This document shows, in pieces, positions 32,076 to 38,183 of a stretch of 38,183 bases of DNA; position 1 is the first letter of the stretch; the number at the start of each line of letters is the position of its first letter. Below the pieces are notes generated by a model. The model was not told the DNA's origin, searched no databases, and saw only the letters and a program-made list of their open reading frames with translations. The stretch covers positions 1 to 38,183 of the forward strand of contig JAJZPI010000015.1 of assembly GCA_021811275.1 (NCBI GenBank), given 5' to 3'. Position numbers and translations under genes: made by a program. The DNA is from Deltaproteobacteria bacterium (lineage in GTDB: Bacteria; Desulfobacterota; Desulfarculia; Desulfarculales; Desulfarculaceae).

Positions 32076-34004
32076 CTAAAAATCTTTGAAGTCTTCCTCC
32101 TCCAGGGAAATAAGGCCCTCGGGGGGCGTTTTCGCGGGCAGGGTCTTGGGGGCCGGCATGGACTGTCGCTTGTCGTCTCTGGTCTCGGGTTCGGCCTGGG
32201 CGGCGGCCTGGGGGGGGCGTTTGGACTGGCGGCCATTGCCGTTGGCGAGGTGTCCGCGCACCAGGGTTGTGAGGTCGCCCACCATGTTTTGCAGGGTGAT
32301 GGCCTGGCTGGAAAGCTGCTCGCTGGCGGCGGCGGACTGCTCGGCGCTGGCGGCGGTCTGCTGGGTCACCCGGTCCATTTCGCCGACGGCCTTGGAAATC
32401 TGGTCCAGGCCCTGGGTCTGTTCGGAGGAGGCGGCGGTGATTTCCCCCACCAGCTCGCCGATGCGCTTGGCCGACTGGCCGACCTGGCGGAAGGCGGTGT
32501 TGGTGCGTCCGGCCAACTCGGCGCCCTCGGTAATCTTGACCACCGCGTCCTCGATGAGACCGGCGGTGTTGCGGGCGGCCGCGCCGGCGCGCATGGCCAG
32601 GTTGCGCACCTCCTCTGCCACCACGGAGAAGCCGGCCCCCGCCTCGCCGGCGCGTGCCGCCTCCACGGCTGCGTTTAAGGCCAGCAGGTTGGTCTGGAAG
32701 GCTATCTCATCTATGGTCTTGATGATTTTGCCTATTTCCTGGCTGGCGGCGGTGATCTCGCCCATGTGGGTGGTGAGTTCGCGCATGAACTGGTTGGCCG
32801 AGCGCATGGTTTCACCGGCCTCCAGGGTGACGCTGTTGGCCTGGACGGCGTTTTCGGAGTTGGACCGGGTCATGGAGACCAGCTCCTCCACCGAGGCGGC
32901 GGTTTGCTCCAGACTGGCTGCCTGCTCGCTGGCTCCCTGGGCCAGGGCCTGGGCGCTGGCGGCCACCTCCTGGGCGGCGGTGGCCACATAGTCCGCGCCT
33001 TGGCGCAACCCCTTGGCGATTCGGGCCACCGGCCCGGCCACCTCGCGGGTCAGCAGCCAGCTCAGCAAGGCCCCCAGGGCCAGGGCGATGGCGGCCACGG
33101 TCAGCATGAGCCAGGTGGAGCGGGAGGAGGCATCGAGCTGCTTTCGGCGCTGGAGGGCCGCCACCGCCTCCGCCTGCTCCAGGGCGAGGCGGGCCCCGGC
33201 CACCAAGGACTCCTCGGCGTCGAGCTCTTTTTGATAGGCGGCGCGGAAGGTCTCACCGACCTCATTGAACTTGTCCAGGAAATCGGCCAGGCTGGCCGCG
33301 GCCTGCGCGAGGTTGCCGTGCTCCCGGGTCAGCTTACCGAAATCGGCCAAGCGGGCGCGCACCCGGTCGCGCTGCCGCTGAAAGTCGCTCCACTGCTGCT
33401 CGCCCTTCTTGACCATCACGTAGACCGCGTTCACCCGGAGTTTGAGGAAGGGGTTTATCAGATTGTCATTGAAGGCCGAATCAACTTTGCTCCAGAACTC
33501 CAGCGCCTCGTGGTCCTTGGACGAATGGGCGGAGTCCAGGGCGGGGTCGATGACCGTCGCCATGGTCTTCTCGGCCAGTTGGAGGAAGCCTTCGGCGTTT
33601 TCCTTCCAGGCCGCGGCCAATTTTAGCTGCTGGTCGTGGGCCTGGGCGTAAAGCTCGAAGGCCCGGGCGTATTGCTCGTGACCCTGGGCCAGCTTGGCCA
33701 GGGCCTGGGCCATCTCAGGGTCCTGGCGGGGTCCGGCCAGGGACTCCAGCCGGGCCTTGGCCCGGGCCAGGAGCGAGCGTACCTCCCCGGCGATCTTGAC
33801 GTCTTGGCGAAGGATGAAGTTTTTCTCCTGCCGGCGCGCCTCCAGCATGAATTTGCTGATCTCGTTTATCGCCTGGACCTCGTCGCCGACCTCCACCACC
33901 GTGCGCAGTCCCCACCAGCCAGCCAAGCCTACCAGGACCAGCAGCGTCAGTACCATGGCGAAGCCGCCCAAGATTTTGGACCCGATTCTAATCTGTTGGA
34001 ACAT
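32076..34004 (-). CDS. Methyl-accepting chemotaxis protein with helical extracytoplasmic sensor
   Basis: The 642-residue receptor has an N-terminal membrane helix (about 12-32), a long helical periplasmic region (about 33-295) beginning with the [12 protein letters not shown] motif seen in HBM-type sensors, and a second membrane helix (about 300-320). The cytoplasmic coiled-coil has the invariant tip [21 protein letters not shown] Pro/Ala-rich linker leads to an acidic tail (LEEEDFKDF). It should signal through CheA/CheW; the ligand is unknown. GGAGG precedes the ATG. Confidence 0.93.
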   Translation of the reverse strand: MFQQIRIGSKILGGFAMVLTLLVLVGLAGWWGLRTVVEVGDEVQAINEISKFMLEARRQEKNFILRQDVKIAGEVRSLLARAKARLESLAGPRQDPEMAQALAKLAQGHEQYARAFELYAQAHDQQLKLAAAWKENAEGFLQLAEKTMATVIDPALDSAHSSKDHEALEFWSKVDSAFNDNLINPFLKLRVNAVYVMVKKGEQQWSDFQRQRDRVRARLADFGKLTREHGNLAQAAASLADFLDKFNEVGETFRAAYQKELDAEESLVAGARLALEQAEAVAALQRRKQLDASSRSTWLMLTVAAIALALGALLSWLLTREVAGPVARIAKGLRQGADYVATAAQEVAASAQALAQGASEQAASLEQTAASVEELVSMTRSNSENAVQANSVTLEAGETMRSANQFMRELTTHMGEITAASQEIGKIIKTIDEIAFQTNLLALNAAVEAARAGEAGAGFSVVAEEVRNLAMRAGAAARNTAGLIEDAVVKITEGAELAGRTNTAFRQVGQSAKRIGELVGEITAASSEQTQGLDQISKAVGEMDRVTQQTAASAEQSAAASEQLSSQAITLQNMVGDLTTLVRGHLANGNGRQSKRPPQAAAQAEPETRDDKRQSMPAPKTLPAKTPPEGLISLEEEDFKDF

Positions 34005-34394
34005 GGCGGGGCCTCCGGAGAATAGCTATGGGACGACGGGTTTCCCCTCGGCGGCAATCATAGCAAAAAAGAAAAACCGACGTGACAGATATCCCCAGGG
34101 TGTGGATGAGAAGCCTGTGGGATTATCCGCAAACGCGTTTCGAATTTTGTGTTATTCCGATTTGGTAATTACAGTCACGTAATCCGGAGCCGGTCCGAGG
34201 CCACCGGCGTTCCCGGTCCCCAGGTGGGCGACAACGATTTTATCTCACCGATTTAAAATAATAAAAAGCATTGATGGCGGTGAAAGGCCCGGCCGTTCGA
34301 CCCCTTGGCATCCTTCTTGCCACCTAAGTGGCCAAACGCGGGGAACAACAGCTTTCCAAATTAAAAAATATACGAACCAAGTGGGAGGATTGAA
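34005..34394. other. Intergenic region with pilin promoter elements
   Basis: This 390-bp gap between the divergent chemoreceptor and pilin genes has no visible gene. It holds the sigma-54 promoter at 34306 and a small dyad (ATTAC, six bases, GTAAT near 34171-34186) about 120-135 bp upstream of it, a possible activator site. Confidence 0.5.
34306..34321 (+). promoter_or_regulatory. Sigma-54 (-24/-12) promoter of the flp pilin genes
   Basis: TGGCAT, five bases, TTGCC, with exactly ten bases between GG and GC. Expected start of transcription is near 34332, giving a leader of about 60 bases before the first pilin gene. Confidence 0.8.
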
Positions 34395-34565
34395 ATGAAG
34401 GCATTGGACAGCATCCGCAAGCTGGTGAAGGACGACAGTGGTATCAGCGCCGTGGAGTACGCCCTGCTGCTGGCCCTGATCGGGGCGGGCATCGCCACCG
34501 CCGCCACCCTGCTGGGCACCAACGTGCAGACCAGCATCAACACCGCCGCCGGCAACCTGGGCTAG
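34395..34565 (+). CDS. flp: Flp/Fap-type pilin, copy 1
   Basis: The 56-residue prepilin has a short basic leader (MKALDSIRKLVKDDSG) and the Flp processing motif: Gly followed by ISAVEYALLLALIGAG, with Glu5 and Tyr6 of the mature protein. A hydrophobic helix and a short polar tail follow. Flp pilins are cut by TadV-type peptidases and built into thin adhesive pili by the Tad system. GGAGGATTGAA precedes the ATG. A hairpin (CCGGAAG/CTTCCGG) follows the stop. No tad/rcp assembly genes are in the window. Confidence 0.9.
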   Translation: MKALDSIRKLVKDDSGISAVEYALLLALIGAGIATAATLLGTNVQTSINTAAGNLG

Positions 34566-34664
34566 GCGCTCCGCCGGAAGCAGCGCCTTCCGGGGCGAAA
34601 GCGGGCCAGGCGCGAACAGTAAGACACTTGAGAACAAATTTGCAAATAAGGGTGGAGGATTGAA

Positions 34665-34835
34665 ATGAAGGTCATGGATAGCATCCGCAAGCTGGTGAAG
34701 GACGACAGCGGTATCAGCGCCGTGGAGTACGCCCTGCTGCTGGCCCTGATCGGGGCGGGCATCGCCACCGCGGCCACCTTGCTGGGCACCAACGTGCAGA
34801 CCAGCATCAACACCGCCGCCGGCAACCTGGGCTAG
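34665..34835 (+). CDS. flp: Flp/Fap-type pilin, copy 2
   Basis: The 56-residue product differs from copy 1 only near its start (MKVMDSIRK instead of MKALDSIRK); the mature pilin is identical. The upstream bases (GGTGGAGGATTGAA) are also copied. A weaker copy of the CCGGAG/CTTCCGG hairpin follows. It is probably a recent tandem duplicate. Confidence 0.9.
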   Translation: MKVMDSIRKLVKDDSGISAVEYALLLALIGAGIATAATLLGTNVQTSINTAAGNLG

Positions 34836-34933
34836 AAGCCCTGCCGGAGCGGAGCCTTCCGGGAGCGGAAACAAGCCGGCCGTGAAAAACGGCACCTTGA
34901 TAAGGCGTGGGCTAACAAGTTTGGAGGGTTCAA

Positions 34934-35104
34934 ATGAAGGTCATGGATAGCATCCGCAAGCTGGTGAAGGACGACAGCGGCATCAGCGCCGTGGAGTACG
35001 CCCTGCTGCTGGCCCTGATCGGGGCGGGCATCGCCACCGCGGCCACCTTGCTGGGCACCAACGTGCAGACCAGCATCAACACCGCCGCTGGCAACCTGGG
35101 TTAG
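34934..35104 (+). CDS. flp: Flp/Fap-type pilin, copy 3
   Basis: The product has the same 56 residues as copy 2. The ribosome site is TTGGAGGGTTCAA. DNA differs from copy 2 at only a few third positions. The 201 bases after it, up to the HDOD gene, are GC-rich with no gene seen. Confidence 0.9.
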   Translation: MKVMDSIRKLVKDDSGISAVEYALLLALIGAGIATAATLLGTNVQTSINTAAGNLG

Positions 35105-35305
35105 CCGCGTACGAGGATCGGTGGCGGGCCGCCGGCCCGGTGAGGGGGCTGGCGGCCACGCCGTTGGCGGCGCGGCGGAGGTCAGCGGAGGGCGCCCTTC
35201 CCCGGATCGCCCCGACCTCTTCCAAAACGGAACCGGGCGCACGGCCGGGGGGAGTGATTCCCTTCCCGCAAAAGGTGAAAAAAGCTGGCTAGCGGGGGTG
35301 AGGTC

Positions 35306-36217
35306 ATGTTAGGCTCCGATCAAGTCCGCCACTATCAGCTAGGCCCCATGCTGACCCAAGATTTACTCAGCGGCATAAACGCCCTGCCGACGCTGCCCGG
35401 GGTGCTTACCAAGATTCTCCAAACCTTGGAAGATCAGTGGTCGTCGGCTCAGGATCTGGAATCCATCATCAGAAACGACCAGTCGCTCAGCTCCAAGATG
35501 CTGGCGGCCTCCAACTCGGCCTATTACGGGTTCCCCCAGCAGATCACCACAGTGCACCGGGCGGCCCTGGTCCTGGGCTACGACGAGGTGCGCAAGATTT
35601 GCATGGGCGCGGGCTTGGTGGGCTTCATGCAAAAGGCCCCGGCCCACGACCGCGCCCTCTCGGAGGAACTCTGGCGCCACTCCCTGAGCGTGGCCGAGGC
35701 CTCCCGGCTTTTGGCCCAGCGCCAGGAGGCCGGCAGGGGCCCGGACACCGAGAGCGCCTTCACCGCCGGGCTGTTGCATGACCTGGGCAAGGTGGTGCTG
35801 GTGGCCTTCTTCCCGGAGGCGGCCAAGGCCCTCATGGACCTGACGGCCCGCGAGGACCTGACCTGGCGGCAGGCCGAGGAGGTCCTGGAGCTGGACCATC
35901 AGGACATCGGGCTCTACCTGGCCGAGCACTGGAACCTGCCGCCCATGCTGGGCGAGGTCATGGGCCGCCACCACGAGCCCGACCCTTCGCTGAAGTTCCT
36001 GCCCATGGTGCTCACCGTGCACTTGGCCGACTGGCTGACCCACGACCTCAAGTGCGAGCAGCAAGACCTGGACCCCATCCGGCACACCCCGGAGATCATG
36101 CCCGAGGCCAGCGAAAGGCTGGGGCTGACGGTCGCCGACCTCCAGGCCTGCCGGGCGCGCCTGGCCGCCCGCGCCGACTCCCTGGAAGAACTCTGGCAGG
36201 CCATGCAGGCCGGCTGA
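35306..36217 (+). CDS. HDOD-domain signalling protein
   Basis: The 303-residue protein matches the HDOD family: LPTLPGVLTKIL at the start of the domain, NDQSLSSKMLAASNSAYYG, then GLLHDLGKVVL and the late GRHHEPD. HDOD proteins are HD-fold, mostly non-catalytic regulators linked to motility, pili and second messengers. It follows the pilin genes on the same strand and may be read with them, but a 201-bp gap separates them. No receiver or GGDEF domain is attached. Confidence 0.88.
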   Translation: MLGSDQVRHYQLGPMLTQDLLSGINALPTLPGVLTKILQTLEDQWSSAQDLESIIRNDQSLSSKMLAASNSAYYGFPQQITTVHRAALVLGYDEVRKICMGAGLVGFMQKAPAHDRALSEELWRHSLSVAEASRLLAQRQEAGRGPDTESAFTAGLLHDLGKVVLVAFFPEAAKALMDLTAREDLTWRQAEEVLELDHQDIGLYLAEHWNLPPMLGEVMGRHHEPDPSLKFLPMVLTVHLADWLTHDLKCEQQDLDPIRHTPEIMPEASERLGLTVADLQACRARLAARADSLEELWQAMQAG

Positions 36218-36337
36218 GAGTTTTCGTCAGTAATCACGCAAGCCATCCTAAATCACGCCCAGATTGTGGATAGGGGCGGGTATAAAATATTGAAATAGGC
36301 ACAATTTCACATTCAGCAAATACAAGTAGTTAGCCTT

Positions 36338-36353
36338 TGGCGCATATTTTGCA
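36338..36353 (+). promoter_or_regulatory. Sigma-54 (-24/-12) promoter of the secreted-protein gene
   Basis: TGGCGC, five bases and TTGCA match the consensus, with exactly ten bases between GG and GC, in an AT-rich stretch. Expected transcription start is near 36364, about 110 bases before the ATG. Confidence 0.8.
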
Positions 36354-36473
36354 GCAGTATTGTCAAGCATCAGGGTTAATCTTTTCTAAGGATCGGGAGG
36401 GCTGCTCAACTCAAGTCTGACTGGCCGAGGCCTATCCCTTCCTGAATTGGCTAGACACCCAAGGAGGGAACCA

Positions 36474-37100
36474 ATGCAGTTAAAAAAAAGGCTAATATTG
36501 GCTGGACTGGCCTTGGCGGCCGCGGCCCTGTTCCTGGTGAGCCCGGGCCCGGCGGCGGCCGGCGGCTCTGGCGATTCGGGCAATTCCAACACCGGCCATC
36601 TTTACCTCTACGAGATGACCGCATACCCCGGCGGCGCCGTCGTCGATGGAGGCGCCTGGGCCAAACTCACCTACCAATACATGGACGTCGCCTACCAATC
36701 CCCGGACAACGGTTCGGCCTCGGCCCTTTACTCCGCCGGCAAGGGCAAGGGCAACCAGCCCGACGACACCGGGGATTCCGTGGTCTACAGCGGGGCCCAG
36801 CTTACCAACTTAGTCTTCAACGCCCACGGGCTGGACGCAGGCCAGACCTACTACCTGATCTACTCGGTGGGGGCCGCCCCGGCCGGTCCGCAAGGCGCCT
36901 GGATGGAATTGGGTTCGGGACAGGCCAACGGCGGAGGCAACCTGAATATCAACAACTCTTCCCTGCCGACCAATGCGCTCTATGACCTTTTGGTCTGGCT
37001 GGTGCCCGCCTCAGACTGGAACCAGGGCGCCCTGAGCAACGTCAACGCCAAGGACTACCTCTACGCCCAGCAGCTGCTGTTCACCGACTACGGCCAATAG
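36474..37100 (+). CDS. Secreted protein of unknown function
   Basis: The 208-residue product has a clear signal peptide (MQLKKRLILAGLALAAAALF, predicted cut near PAAAG). The mature protein is rich in Gly, Ser, Asn and Tyr with an alternating pattern that suggests beta strands, for example HLYLYEMTAYPGGAVV and TYYLIYSVGAAP. It has no Cys and no recognisable domain. The AAGGAGG site is strong, a sigma-54 promoter lies upstream, and a strong terminator follows, so it is a single-gene, tightly controlled unit. A surface or extracellular role is plausible. Confidence 0.8.
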   Translation: MQLKKRLILAGLALAAAALFLVSPGPAAAGGSGDSGNSNTGHLYLYEMTAYPGGAVVDGGAWAKLTYQYMDVAYQSPDNGSASALYSAGKGKGNQPDDTGDSVVYSGAQLTNLVFNAHGLDAGQTYYLIYSVGAAPAGPQGAWMELGSGQANGGGNLNINNSSLPTNALYDLLVWLVPASDWNQGALSNVNAKDYLYAQQLLFTDYGQ

Positions 37101-37144
37101 GTTGGGCGACTTTCGCCGCCGCCCCTTGACCACGCGTCTTTTCT

Positions 37145-37176
37145 CTCCCCGGGCCAAAAGGCCCGGGGAGCTTTTT
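37145..37176 (+). terminator. Rho-independent terminator of the secreted-protein gene
   Basis: Perfect 11-bp arms (CTCCCCGGGCC and its complement) around AAAA are followed by C and five T. Confidence 0.92.
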
Positions 37177-37248
37177 CCGGCCTTTCAATGTACGCTTGAC
37201 AGAAAGGCATGGGCCCGGGGTGGAGGCGTGTCCCGGCTCGGCGCCCTG

Positions 37249-37352
37249 CCAAGTTGCCTTCAGCGCCATCCATGACCTTGCATTCTTGTCGGTCGGGCCA
37301 AAGCGCGGTTTTGCCGGACCGCCCGGATGGTTGCCCATTCGGCGGGCCATCC
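37249..37352 (+). repeat. 104-bp interspersed repeat, copy B
   Basis: It aligns without gaps to copy A (22837-22940, opposite orientation) at about 80% by hand count. It lies in the 366-bp gap between the secreted-protein and HAD genes; the gap otherwise holds the terminator and the hairpin at 37404. Confidence 0.75.
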
Positions 37353-37403
37353 CCGGGATCCCCAGCCAACTGTTGCCGGGGGTGAGTTTTGGCCCGCACG
37401 CCA

Positions 37404-37438
37404 AATCAGCGTTCAAAGGATAACTTTGAACGCTGATT
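37404..37438. promoter_or_regulatory. Perfect 15-bp inverted repeat just ahead of the HAD gene
   Basis: Arms AATCAGCGTTCAAAG and CTTTGAACGCTGATT have a 5-base loop. The sequence after it (TTGGTATCA) also follows the palindrome of repeat copy A, so it may be the end of the same element. There is no T-tract, and it ends 28 bases before the chosen start codon. Confidence 0.65.
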
Positions 37439-37466
37439 GGTATCAAAAACCTTGGAGAGCACGTCC

Positions 37467-38117
37467 GTGACCAGCCCAGACATACGTGGTCTTTTCCTGG
37501 ACCTCGACGGCACCCTGGCCGACAGCATGCCGGTGATGCGCGAGACCTATTTCCGCTTCCTGGCCCTGCGCGGGGCACAGGGCAGCCAGGAGGAGTTAGA
37601 CTCCCTGGCCGGGCGGCCCCTCTCCGACATAGCGGTGATAATCAAAAACACCTACGGCCTCAGCGAGCCGCCGGCTGAGATATTGCGCGACTACCTTGAC
37701 ACCGTGGAAGAAATCTACGCCCGGGAGGCCAAGCCCATGCCCGGCGCGCCGGAGCTATTGGCCGCCGCCCACGGGAGGGGGGTCTTCACCGCCGTGGTGA
37801 CCTCGGCCACCCGCGAGCAGGCTAGGGGTTTTCTGCGCAACCACGGCCTGGACAAGTACGTCAAGGCCCTGGTGGGGGCCGAGGAGGTGCGCCGGGGCAA
37901 GCCCGATCCAGAACCATATCGCCTGGCGCTTAAGCTGGCGGGGCTGGAGCCCGCCCAAGGCCTGGCCGCCGAGGACTCGGCGATAGGGGCGGCCTCGGCC
38001 CTGGGGGCGGGGCTGAAGACCTTCATCGTCCGCCAAGAGGGCGGGCTGGAGGGCTTGGTGCCCGGAGCGGCGGGTTATATCCGCCGTCTGGACGAGCTCG
38101 TAACTCTGCTGGGTTGA
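37467..38117 (+). CDS. HAD-superfamily phosphatase (phosphoglycolate phosphatase-like)
   Basis: The 216-residue enzyme has motif I LFLDLDGTLADS, motif II VVTSATRE (Thr/Ser), the Lys region GKPDPEPYRLAL, and motif IV in AAEDSAIGAASA. A helical cap sits between motifs I and II. This is the PGP/beta-phosphoglucomutase-like subgroup; the substrate cannot be told. The GTG at 37467 was chosen because GGAGAG lies eight bases ahead and the conserved sequence begins soon after; an upstream TTG at 37437 overlaps the hairpin. Confidence 0.85.
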   Translation: MTSPDIRGLFLDLDGTLADSMPVMRETYFRFLALRGAQGSQEELDSLAGRPLSDIAVIIKNTYGLSEPPAEILRDYLDTVEEIYAREAKPMPGAPELLAAAHGRGVFTAVVTSATREQARGFLRNHGLDKYVKALVGAEEVRRGKPDPEPYRLALKLAGLEPAQGLAAEDSAIGAASALGAGLKTFIVRQEGGLEGLVPGAAGYIRRLDELVTLLG

Positions 38118-38146
38118 TCCCTGGCCGGGGGCGCCCGTTTTCGTGG

Positions 38147-38174
38147 GGCGGGTTTTGTCCCCGCCTTTTTTTTT
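38147..38174 (+). terminator. Rho-independent terminator of the HAD gene
   Basis: GGCGGG/CCCGCC stem followed by nine T. The region (GGGGCGGG, then CCCCGCC, then CCGGAAA) repeats the GC-rich palindrome motif of 22648-22719. Confidence 0.8.
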
Positions 38175-38183
38175 GCCGGAAAA

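Noticed and set aside
34245-35242. Minus-strand open frames opposite the pilin genes
   Set aside because: They repeat only because the pilin genes repeat; the plus strand has correct prepilin features and ribosome sites.
1-38183. CRISPR arrays, tRNA or rRNA genes, IS transposases, integrases
   Set aside because: No regularly spaced repeats, no tRNA-like cloverleaf or T-loop signature and no transposase or integrase motifs were seen on either strand.

Overview
The window is GC-rich throughout, except for one AT-rich gene near 28.0-28.9 kb. Its gene content suggests an anaerobic, sulfur-metabolising member of the Desulfobacterota (deltaproteobacteria). The signs are HdrA/QmoA-type flavoproteins with TusA and DsrE sulfur carriers, a tungsten-type aldehyde:ferredoxin oxidoreductase, a RACo-like corrinoid activator, three clear sigma-54 (-24/-12) promoters, and a cluster of candidate selenoproteins. 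The assignment is inference; no rRNA or tRNA gene was seen to anchor it.

Layout, first half. The left edge (1-4.5 kb) has a cut-off membrane protein, a Spy/CpxP-like periplasmic protein on the minus strand, and a plus-strand run of a ferredoxin-less RACo-like ATPase, a kinase-fold protein and a UspA protein. From 4.85 to 7.4 kb lie a lone receiver domain and a histidine kinase/response regulator pair. From 7.7 to 9.7 kb a TauE/SafE-type permease is coupled to a two-helix membrane protein and ends in a strong terminator. An aldehyde:ferredoxin oxidoreductase (minus) and a P1/S58 peptidase (plus) diverge around a small palindrome at 11.75 kb. def and fmt follow.

The centre (14.7-22.6 kb) is a self-contained unit. 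A Cys-rich PAS sigma-54 activator is divergent from an eight-gene operon with a near-consensus -24/-12 promoter: TusA-like protein without the catalytic Cys, TusA, MvhD/FlpD-like protein, HdrA/QmoA-like protein, HdrA with ferredoxin domains, small winged-helix protein, DsrE, HdrD-like protein. A strong terminator closes it. The likely role is passing sulfane sulfur from carrier proteins to an Hdr-like electron-transfer complex.

The most unusual region is 22.9-26.8 kb (minus strand). It holds an ArsR regulator with a palindrome over its start codon, a 161-residue unknown protein with an in-frame TGA, a rhodanese-DsbD fusion with two in-frame TGAs five codons apart at the rhodanese active site, a thioredoxin-like protein with an in-frame TGA, and a TVP38/DedA protein. 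Frame continuity, Cys-equivalent positions and SECIS-like hairpins all support selenocysteine. I read this as an ArsR-linked thiol/selenol redox island.

The right part holds Tag glycosylase, repeats and hairpins, an AT-rich hypothetical gene, a hybrid sensor kinase, a chemoreceptor, three near-identical tandem Flp pilin genes behind a sigma-54 promoter, an HDOD protein, a secreted protein with its own sigma-54 promoter, and a HAD phosphatase. Intergenic spaces carry at least three short interspersed repeat families.
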